A stretch of DNA of 64,000 nt from Siphonodentalium dalli. Its lineage: Eukaryota > Mollusca > Scaphopoda > Gadilida > Siphonodentaliidae. Below, in pieces: positions 55,955 to 64,000 of the stretch; within the stretch, counting starts at the first letter, position 1; each line of letters starts with the position of its first letter. Below the pieces are notes generated by a model, which was given only the letters and a program-made list of their open reading frames with translations, had not been told where the DNA came from and did not search any database. Position numbers and translations under genes: made by a program. The stretch covers positions 42,324,194-42,388,193 of the forward strand of contig CP136069.1 in assembly GCA_032622095.1 (NCBI GenBank). The letters run 5' to 3'.

Positions 55955-56855
55955 ATGGCTATGAGGATCAACCCACCAACCTACAACAAGAATTATGAGC
56001 GATATAAACAAGAGTTACTGGCTTGGAAAGAGATTACTGATTTGAACAAAGGAAAACAAGGGATAGCGATTGCGTTGACTCTGCCGGAAAAATGATGAGT
56101 CTCACATAAGAGAGAATTTTTTTGATGAAATACCTCTTGCTGATTTGAAGAAAGACGATGGACTTAACATTCTCCTTGAATTTCTGGACAAATATCTTGG
56201 AAAAGATGAACTTGAGGGCAGTTGGGGAAAATTCCAGGATTTTGAAGATTATAAGCGCACATCGAATGAGACTGTGAGTGAATATATAGTGAATTTTGAC
56301 CAGAAGTACAATAAAATATTTAAGAAAGGACTCAAACTTCCGTCGGAAATTCTTGCGTTTAAATTATTAAAAAGAGCGAGGATTTCGACACAAGAGACAA
56401 TGCTTGTAATGACAGGTATGGACTACAGTCATAAGGACACACTTTTTGTACAGACAAGGAAATCATTGAAACAATTCAAAGGGGATTCTGTAGCGGGTGG
56501 ACACGACACGACTTCAGTTAATGCGATAAAGACCGAACCTGATGATGTGTATTTTATGGGTTCAGATAGAGGTCACTACATGTATAACTACAAGGCGAGA
56601 GGGCGTTATCAGAGAGGACAATTTTTTGGACGTAGAGCAAGTAACCCTCGAATCTCAAATTCGTCGAGTAGTGCTAGTTATAGTATGAACACTTCCAGAA
56701 AAATCAACCCAGTTGGTCGAGATGGTGAGAGTCTAAGGTGTGTATCATGTGGATCATTCCGCATCTCCTCAAAGATTGCCCAGATAGCTGGGAAAACATG
56801 GCAAAACAATCAAGAGTGAGCTTAGCTGAAGTAGAACAGGAACATGGAGGCAAGA
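55955..56855 (+). pseudogene. copia gag remnant with zinc knuckle
   Basis: Begins MAMRINPPTYNKNYERYKQE, about 18 bases after the primer site. Two consecutive TGA codons near 56092 reflect a frameshift; the following frame (56145-56819, 224 codons) has DFEDYKRTSNETVSEYIVNF, typical of copia capsid. The zinc knuckle CVSCGS...HLLKDC is split by a one-base change near 56760. An RGRYQRGQFFGRR basic patch precedes the knuckle. Confidence 0.85.
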
Positions 56856-57149
56856 AATTGCGCTGTACTCGACAGTGCATGTTCCAGTACACGAGAGTGG
56901 CTGGCTACATACATTAATTCTTTGACTGAAGATGATAAAAACAGTATTGAAGTTAGCGATGGTACAAGGATGTTCAAATTCGGAGGTGGGACAGAGATGC
57001 GATCAATGGGAGAATATAGTATTCCCGCAAAGATTGTTGGAAATAAAGTTATCATCAAAACAGATGTTGTTGCATCTGACATTCCTCTTCTCCTTTCAAA
57101 GGATGCGATAAAGCGTGCACAAGTGAGGCTTGATATCGAAAATGATTAA
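56844..57149 (+). pseudogene. copia protease remnant
   Basis: AVLDSACSST is the active-site block, with Ala where Gly is usual (D-S-G in relatives). Then VSDGTRMFKFGGGTEMRSMG and DIPLLLSKDAIKRAQ, a hallmark of this animal copia group. Stops at 57149, just before the integrase region. Confidence 0.85.
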
Positions 57150-57170
57150 GCAAATATTCTAGGTAATGAT

Positions 57171-58682
57171 GTGTGTTTAAACCTAACTACTTCTGGTCAC
57201 TATTGCATTGCACTAGATGGTGGAATGGATGTTCAAGAACTGCTCAGTGTTAATTTGAGTGATTTAGGCGACAATGAATTGTCCAAAGTACTTTATAAAT
57301 TACATAGACAATTCGCTCATCCACCAACCAGTCGATTGATAGCATTACTAAAGGATGCAGGTGTGTGGCAAGAAAAGTTTAGTAATGTTTTTGGAGAACA
57401 TTCGAGACAACTGTGATGTTTGCAAAATTCATGCTCCAACACCGCCACGGCCTGTTGTCTCATTTCCCATGGCGAAAAGCTTCAATAAAAAGGTTGCCAT
57501 TGTCTTGAAAAAATGGGGTAACCGATGGATTCTTCATATTATTGACATGTGGTCAAGACTAACATTATCTGTGTTTATAGAGAGAAAAACTCCAAGAGAA
57601 ATTATCGACAAGATTATCAAACACTGGATAGGAATATTTGGCGTATTTGGATCAGTGTTGCATGATAATGGCGGTGAGTTTAATAATGATGTATTGAGAG
57701 AAGTTTCGTCGATTCTCAATGTGCATGTGTGCACAACAGCTGCATACAGTCCGTTCAGAATGGGCTTTGTGAAAGAGTACATTCAATAACAGATTCTATG
57801 CTTCTAAAACTTCAAAATGATAACAAGGACACTCCTGATGATATTCTGTTATGTTGGGCCAATATGGCTCGTAATTCATTACAAATGTGGAATGGGTTTA
57901 GCAGTTATCAACTTGTCTTCGGCTTCAACCCGCAAATACCCAACATCATGACAGATAATATTGCAGCAATGGATGGTAAAACAATGAGTAAAGACTTTTC
58001 AGAACACATGAATACTCTACATTCCGCTCGTATGGCATTTATTCAGACAGGAGCTGATGAGAGAATCCGACGGGCTCTAAGAGGCAAGGTCAAGGCAGCA
58101 GAACAGTGCTATTCTAATGGAGATATAGTGTTTTATAAAAGGGAGGGCAAAGACAAATGGCTTGGACCTGCAAAAGTGGTTTTCCAAGATGGCAAAGTTG
58201 TGTTTCTGAGACATGGAGGAACATTTGTGAGAGTTTCTCCAAACCGACTTATTAAAGCCAACTCTTATAATATGAACCCAGATCCAGGTGATCTTAAAGA
58301 AGATACGTGTGTCGAACAAGCTGTTGAGTCGAAAATTGAAGTATTCACAGAAAACGTCGGTGAAAACAATTCTGTTCAGAACATTGTGACACTCAAAGCT
58401 GCGTCAGACGAGAAGATCATGCTGAAAACAGGTGATGAAATTGAGTATCATCTGGAAGATGGAGATGAATTGATTCCTGGTACTGTTATTAGTAGAGCTG
58501 GGAAAGTGACTGGAACAAATAAATCCTGGTTCAATCTACAGATGAAATATGGAAACAAAATGAGTATTGATTTGAATAGTGTTCAGTGGAAAAGGACTAG
58601 TCAAACTGAAGAAGTGTTGATGATATGTGTGCCAAAGGACAGACTTCATGATCCTTCGTGTTGGAATGCAATAATTCAATAG
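57171..58682 (+). pseudogene. copia integrase remnant
   Basis: Zinc-binding: LHRQFAHPPTSR and CDVCKIHAP. Core: VAIVLKKWGNRWILHIIDMW, in which the first catalytic Asp is Val (one base change), then SVLHDNGGEFNNDVLRE with the second Asp and Glu kept, then TTAAYSPF and a frameshift into NGLCERVHSITD. C-terminal part (57729-58682): W-GPA-VV, FLRHGGTFVRVSPNRL. Frameshifts at about 57395 and 57760. Confidence 0.88.
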
Positions 58683-60090
58683 CTTCAGAAGTTAAAGGAC
58701 TTTGATACTTATGAAGAGGTAAATGAAATTGGACAACAATGCATTTCTACACGCTGCGTACTGACCAAAAGGGAGCTGATGTCCGGGCCTGTTTAGTCGC
58801 CCGTGGATTTGAGGAGGAAGGTTTGACACAAAATGATTCACCTACCGTAAGCAAAGTATAAATAAGATTATTCTTGACATTGGCAGTAAATAATAAATGG
58901 AATGTTAAAACAACTGATATTAAGTCAGCATTCCTCCAAGGACAAAAATTGGAAAGGGAAGTCTTCATCAGACCTCCAAAAGAAGCTCAGACAGAAGGAA
59001 CAGTTGAAAATATGCTTGTATGGTTTAAAAGATGCAGCTCGGCAATTGTACACAAGTGTTGTACATGAACTAAATCATCTTGGTTGTGAGTTATCTACAA
59101 TAGATCCTTCTCTGTTCTACAAACGAGGAAAAGATGGTGAACTACAAGGAATACTTCTCAGCCATGTGGATGACGTTCTTCATGCTGGTGATAATGATTT
59201 TAACGAACGTGTAATGGGTGGCATGCGACAGCGTTTCCTAGCTGGAAAGGTAGAGGAGGTAAAATTCACTTACATTGGGTTCCACATTGAACAGAAAGTT
59301 GATGAAATAATTCTGCACCAGAATAAATATATTCATGGAATAAGAGACATTGAGTTACGTGTGGAAAGAGTTGCCTGCAAAAATGATGAATTAAGTATGA
59401 ATAAATACACTGATCTGCGTTCTATTGTTGGAAGTCTAAGTTGGATTGTGCAAGGGACAAGACCTGATTTGGCTTTTGAGTTAATAGAACTGAGCACTAA
59501 ATTCAGAAAAGGTAAAGTTTGTGATCTGGCTAGAGCAGTGAAGATCATATCAAGAGTGAAATCTGAGACATCAATTCGATTTCCATTCATGGGACTTCCT
59601 TCAGATGATAAGTGGAAATTAGTGGATTTTACAGATGCTGCTTATGCCAATTTGCCTGATGGAATCCGCAGTACAAAGGCATATGTTCTATTTGTCGTAA
59701 ATCCAGATAAATTGAGCTGTCCATAAGATAAAAAGAGTGGTGCGCTCAGCATTGGCTGTCGCAGCAATGAGCTTGCAGGAAGGTGTCGAGGAGGCGATAT
59801 TTGTCAGGAAAGTGTTATGTGAATTGTGCAGTATCCAAGAGACAAAGATCCCCATGGTTGCCTATGTGGATAACAGGAGTGTGGTGGAAGCTGTGCACAC
59901 AACTAAAATGCTTGATGATAAACGTCTTCGAATCGATATTGGTGCGATGAAACAATGTCTTGATCGAGGTGAAGTAAAAAGCATTTGATGGTGCCCAGGT
60001 TCAAGTCAGCTTGCAAATTGCCTAACAAAACGATGTGCTTCCGGCGAGCAGCTGATTGCTACATTCCAGAGAGGGAAAGTAGCAATTAAC
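58683..60090 (+). pseudogene. copia reverse transcriptase and RNase H remnant
   Basis: RT: RGFEEEGLTQNDSPTVSKV then a stop, NVKTTDIKSAFLQGQ (motif A), CLYGLKDAARQLYTS, LLSHVDDVLHAGD (motif C, HVDD). Connection: SIVGSLSWIVQGTRPDLAFE. RNase H: LVDFTDAAYANLPDGIRST, then in another frame ALAVAAMSLQEGVEEAIFVR, VAYVDNRSVVEAVH and DDKRLRIDIGAMKQCLDRGE, ending in LANCLTKR-like sequence near 60030. At least three frame changes. Confidence 0.9.
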
Positions 60091-60172
60091 ATTTAGGAGA
60101 AGTGGATCATACGGACTGTATATTTGTAAATATTTCTGTGGTTTTATCTAAAGAACTAAAACAACAAAACAA

Positions 60173-60189
60173 AGAGAAAAGAGGGAGAT
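60173..60189 (+). other. copia polypurine tract
   Basis: A purine run (AGAGAAAAGAGGGAGA then T) immediately precedes the 3' LTR, where plus-strand priming occurs in LTR elements. Confidence 0.85.
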
Positions 60190-60344
60190 TGTTGAGCTAC
60201 AGTGTCATTAACATCAGTGAAACAGGAAGTGAACTCATGACCTGGAAATGACATCATGGAGAGAAATGGCAGTTATAGTTTGAATTGGAGTGAAGGAATC
60301 CACAAGTGTGCTGTGGAAATATAATAGGTAACTAGCCATTAACA
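60190..60344 (+). repeat. copia 3' LTR
   Basis: Starts TGTTGAGCTACAGTG and ends CCATTAACA, with standard TG...CA ends. About 155 bp, unusually short but in range for copia elements. Confidence 0.88.
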
Positions 60345-60364
60345 CGTGCATCCAGTCATGTGAA

Positions 60365-60760
60365 TAAGGGGCCTGTCATTTGCAGAATGAGGTCCCCAGA
60401 GGGTGAATTTAGTGGGCTAGCATCACTAAATTCACCATCTGGGGACCTCATTCTGCTTAGGCCTTATCTTCTCTGGAAAGTTTCTTTATTATAAATTTCT
60501 ATAGAAACTTCTTCACATAGATTCTATTTCTGTTTTAGTTTAGTTTCTCTATACATGTATCCCCAAATTGGCAGACGACACATTGCATAATCGAGGTTTC
60601 CAATGGATGTATCATGTACATCACAATATTCGCTATTTGGGAACTTCAATCTCATCGAGTCTATGTCTCCCATAGCAGATGAGGCCATGTAGAATATAGT
60701 GGGCTAGCATCACCAAACTCACCCTCTGGGGACCTCATTCTGAAAGTGACAGGCCCACTA
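60365..60760. mobile_element. hAT-like long-form MITE with eroded outer ends
   Basis: GGCCTGTCATTTGCAGAATG at the left and CATTCTGAAAGTGACAGGCC at the right, with the central region (60470-60640) shared with 43960-44060. Confidence 0.8.
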
Positions 60761-61012
60761 AACTCAGACCTCACGTGCAACTTTTTCAATCGGTAGGAAA
60801 TAATTGTATGTTTTAATTACACAAACATGCGAGAAAGTGAAATCGAACAGACCCGTTTCCTGATTTAAATTTCCAATTCATCATAGTAATTGGTAACTAT
60901 GTTCAATCATGTGTTAAACATGTATTGTGGTCCACAATCTCAGTAAATAATGTGTCAATGATACTTTATTGAGTTATTTTTGAAGAATAAATAAAATGGA
61001 ATCTATAAACTA

Positions 61013-61145
61013 CAGTAATGTCCAAAGTAATCGACTCCTTAACCACAGCAGAATTATGGGTAACTTTTCAGGATTTAGTCGGAAATATGGCTTGTTGCCT
61101 GAAAAGTTACCCATAATTCTGCTTCGGTTACTTCGTGCATTGCTG
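61013..61145. mobile_element. CAGTAATGC foldback MITE (133 bp), right arm eroded
   Basis: TA on both sides; left arm complete to GGCTTGTTGCC, right arm degraded (GCTTCGGTTACTTCGTGCAT). Confidence 0.8.
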
Positions 61146-61182
61146 TAACTGTTTATGGACACCTGTTCAAGTCTGAATTTAG

Positions 61183-61580
61183 TGTGTCTGACATTTGCAG
61201 AATGAGGTCCCAGATGGTAAATTTAGTGACACTGTCTTGTATGGCGGTCTAGCATCACCCAATTCACCCTAATTCTGCTTAGGCCTTATCTTCTGCGAAG
61301 AAGAAGTGTCTATAACCTCCAATTAACATTGTTTTAGTTACTTTTTCCCTTCTTTTCAGTTTATATATCCTCCAGTTTGCAGAAGATAAATAATCGAGGT
61401 GACTAATGGGTGAACATCACAAAATTCAAGTGGGGAACATCAATCTGAACCTAGGTCTCCCGTAGAAGTTGGGGCCTAAGCAGAACGAGGTCCCCAGAGG
61501 GTGAAGTTGGTGATGTTAGCCACTTGTGCGGTAAAGCTTAACTAAATTAACCCTCCAAGGACCCCATTCTGTAAATTAAT
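61183..61580. mobile_element. hAT-like long-form MITE, diverged
   Basis: Hairpin arms GAATGAGGTCCCAGATGGT and the central region TTAACATTGTTTTAGTTACT are recognisable, but the ends and loops are mutated. Confidence 0.7.
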
Positions 61581-61680
61581 CCCAGAACAAGCCGATGTAG
61601 AGATGGAATGTTTCATTGAAGTGTGCCCCAGAAATTAGTTAACCTTTCCCTGACTGAAGCTTCATGAAGTCTTGAGAATA

Positions 61681-61713
61681 CCCTGTGCCAATGCATTCTC
61701 TTATATATGGGAG
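61681..61713. repeat. half hairpin of the twin-hairpin family
   Basis: CCCTGTGCCAATGCATTCTC then TTATATATGGGAGTC, matching the left half of the hairpins at 38014 and 42057; the rest is absent. Confidence 0.75.
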
Positions 61714-62430
61714 TCTCCCTTGTCTTGACATTGTAAGCCAGTAGTCACTTCTATGTGCGAGGATCTTTAATGCTGCACCAGCACGGCTCCCGTCATGAAA
61801 GGGTTACAAAATTGTGTGTGTACATGCTTTTCAAAACTTTTTGACCTGGGCAAATTACTTTACATGGTCTAACAGATCAGCTATGTAGCATGGGGATGGC
61901 ATTGGTATATCATACAATTAGTGTTCACATTCTGCCACACTACAGCGGCTTTATGTCACATTGTATGTATGGTAGGAGACTAACTAAATTACTCCAAATT
62001 ATTTGGTGAAATTATGAAGTGATTAGACCAAATATTATCATTGCATCCTGACTGGTAAACATTGTACACAATCACTCACTATGTCGCAACAGTGAAGCTG
62101 ATGAATACTGACAATAGATATATAGTATCTATTGTTGTAACAATAAAAGTGGCACTGGCTTTCGACCTCAATTAAAGAAATATGCATATTTTAAGAAACA
62201 GGTTTGTAATTTTGAAGAAATAACATTTCGAAAAAAATCACGAAAGCTGCTGATTTGTCATAAATATATGTGATTGGTAAGTATTCTAAGACACATGGCA
62301 AAAGTTGTGGCTGAATTGTTATCACTTTGGATGTACATATGCGTGTAATCTAGTATACCCCATCACAAGCTTTGAATTTGGGTATAATTTAATAGTTATG
62401 AACAGTAATGGAGAAAAACATCATACAGAC
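61714..62430. other. intron sequence, nothing recognised
   Basis: The last stretch of the intron nearest the upstream host exon. No repeat family of the window is recognised here. Confidence 0.4.
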
Positions 62431-62620
62431 CTCCATTTCCAGTGACACATGCGAAGACGACCCAACAGACTGCCATTCCCCATGCCGTCCGATTGGCTCC
62501 ATTATAAAATGCTGTAGTGTCAACATCTAAGACATATTTGCCTTGAGCTACGCCTGTAAGTCCATACATCACAGCCAAGGCAACAGCAGTTGCCAAGAAC
62601 CAACCAACAAGGTTTGCGGT
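62431..62620 (-). CDS. nrf-6-like: NRF-6-like membrane O-acyltransferase, upstream exon
   Basis: A 190-bp exon on the minus strand. The acceptor is ATCATTTCAG directly before ACC (62620); the donor is GTCTGT after GGAG (62431). It encodes NLVGWFLATAVALAVMYGLT (a membrane segment), then NGANRTAWGMAVCWVVFACV and TGNGG. The LxRTAWxxxxxWxxFACxTGxGG motif is a clear mark of the NRF-6 / acyltransferase-3 family. Phase 0 at the start and phase 1 at the end, fitting exon 47852-47710 exactly. It begins mid-protein, so N-terminal exons lie beyond 64000 or were missed. The frame is intact. Confidence 0.88.
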
Positions 62621-64000
62621 CTGAAATGATACACATTTTGTTGTTGATATAGACAAACAAATTGCAGCATCCAATAAGAAATCAATGAAGTTTGAATGTG
62701 TTTTATTTAAGGGTATAGCGCTGTGGCCGTTTGGCATATTAAATGTGTTCCAACAGCTGCAGTGACAGAACACACACTCAAACTACATTCATTTCTTTTA
62801 TTTGATAAACTTTTTCCTTATTAATTTCTACAACTCAGCATGATTTATTGGGATATGAAACACATGACCCAATTGGCAGTTGACCAATACTCGAACAGGA
62901 TTTAGTGTAACACACACAGGCTATGTAAATATTATGAAATGAAACTCTTATAAAATTAAAGGGACAGACCTGAATTATATAACATAACATAACATCAAAA
63001 TACACAGAATGAGTCGAATGTCTCTAAGTTCAGGATTTTATTTAAAGTTATATACTGCATGGTTATCACATTCCAATGTGCGAGCCTTAAAAACAACAAT
63101 AAGTACAATTGAAAGGCATACTAGAATGGTAGGCAATTGGTTGTAATGATGGAAATATTTTAGTGCAGATACAGGGTTTCCGCTAGGGTAAACATTTTGG
63201 GTCCGTTGGATGATTGGCCAACCATGGATCGGCTAGAAATAAGGGATTTTTTAAATTTAATGTCCAGAAACCCTCATTTCCTTGCACCTGGGAAGATCTA
63301 GATACGTTTTTTAAGTAATAAATTCACTAGAATTTGAGAACAGGAATTAAATAATAGATGCAAGTAATCACGTACCGATATTTATTATTTGAAAATGTAT
63401 AAACAGCAGCAAAAATTCTGGTCGCAAATAATGGGGCGTCCTCTGCCATGTACCAATATAGAAATAGCCCAAGAGCAAATGTAGAGTTATTGTTTGTATA
63501 ACATATAGGATGCGAGAATTAATGCCCTGTTTACAATGTGCCAGTCATTTTTTTCAGAATATATGGTCAGAAAAAATTTATTTTATGGATAATGAAAGTC
63601 AAACCTGTATTTGTTTATACTGGTATTTCCTCTGAATAGATTGAAAATTTCCAATTTCGATATATTGGTTCCTCATTTTCGTTTATTAGTACATGATGAA
63701 TAGACTGGAGTCGGGACAAGGCAAGCTGCTAATATCACACCGACATCGACAAAATCGCAGCCGCAACGAGACTTACAAAATGTTACAAATGGCACTTAAG
63801 AAATAAATGTTTGTCTTTAAGTGTACATGTATTTGCCCAAAGCGTTAGATGAGATGAGGGTTGTGGGGTATAGGCGGGTGTCGAGGATCAAATCGGCAGA
63901 CTCGTGTGGAAAGCTGGAGATTAAACGGGTCTGTCGGCATGTTAATTTACCGGTACTAGGAAATACGGACTCAAATTATTATTTTTTTGGCTTCAAAAGA
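62621..64000. other. presumed host-gene intron, nothing recognised
   Basis: No further NRF-6-like exon or known repeat was found. AAATTAAAGGGACAGACC at 62956 resembles a MITE-type terminus but has no partner. Confidence 0.4.

Larger units (their letters stand above)
55774..60344 (+). mobile_element. Ty1/copia LTR retrotransposon, near-complete, non-functional
   Basis: 4.57 kb: LTR (55774-55936), initiator-Met primer-binding site, gag, protease, integrase, reverse transcriptase, RNase H, polypurine tract, LTR (60190-60344). The flanks CATGC and CGTGC (4 of 5) may be the target duplication. The domain order PR-IN-RT-RH defines the copia group. Inactivated by stops and frameshifts. Confidence 0.92.
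47853..62430 (-). other. 14.6-kb host-gene intron filled with mobile elements
   Basis: Bounded by donor GTCTGT (62430) and acceptor CAG (47853), with a pyrimidine-rich stretch before the acceptor. Phase is conserved (the exon ends in G and the next begins GC, giving Gly). Apart from short gaps, the whole intron consists of repeats and transposable elements, all non-functional by inspection. Confidence 0.8.

Overview
The window is nuclear DNA from an animal, most likely a marine invertebrate; the phylum is not resolved. It is AT-rich, has almost no open coding sequence outside transposable elements, and carries an intron-containing host gene. The retroelement mix (L1/Tx1-type, CR1/L2-group LINEs, Ty3/gypsy, animal Ty1/copia) plus dense palindromic MITEs is usual for molluscs, lancelets, hemichordates and similar animals. 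There are no bacterial-style genes, tRNAs, rRNAs or CRISPR arrays that I can see.

The one host gene recognised is on the minus strand: two exons of an NRF-6-like (acyltransferase-3 family) multi-pass membrane O-acyltransferase, at 62620-62431 and 47852-47710. They join in phase across a 14.6-kb intron. That intron is filled with nested elements: a TTAA-flanked element split by 3.8 kb of foreign DNA, a GC-rich repeat element, hAT-like hairpin MITEs, a 2-kb inverted-repeat element and a near-complete Ty1/copia retrotransposon. Further exons must lie outside the window or were not recognised.

Layout: 1-1.9 kb nothing recognised; 1.9-8.7 kb a large inverted-repeat element whose termini contain tandem ~365-bp units and whose interior holds an inverted duplication of a decayed nuclease-like gene; 9.3-13.9 kb an L1/Tx1-type LINE (minus); 14-17 kb mostly unassigned; 17.3-18.9 kb a CR1/L2-type LINE remnant (minus); 19.1-20.9 kb a gag/ORF1-like ORF, a CpG-rich palindromic element and a MULE/FLYWCH transposase remnant; 22.4-27.3 kb a decayed Ty3/gypsy element; 27.35-28.1 kb a minisatellite; 28.5-32.5 kb a full-length CR1/L2-type LINE with a 2A-like motif but a substituted RT catalytic residue; 33.2-33.85 kb a LINE 3' fragment; 34.7-38.95 kb a CR1-like LINE interrupted by two TTAA elements; 39.7-47.7 kb a dense field of three hairpin-forming MITE families; 47.7-62.6 kb the host gene exon, giant intron and exon; 62.6-64 kb presumably intron with nothing recognised.

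Most elements are dead by point mutation, deletion or nesting. The order of nesting gives a readable relative chronology: LINE A before its TTAA insertions, the TTAA element before its split, and the hairpin MITE before the 2-kb element.
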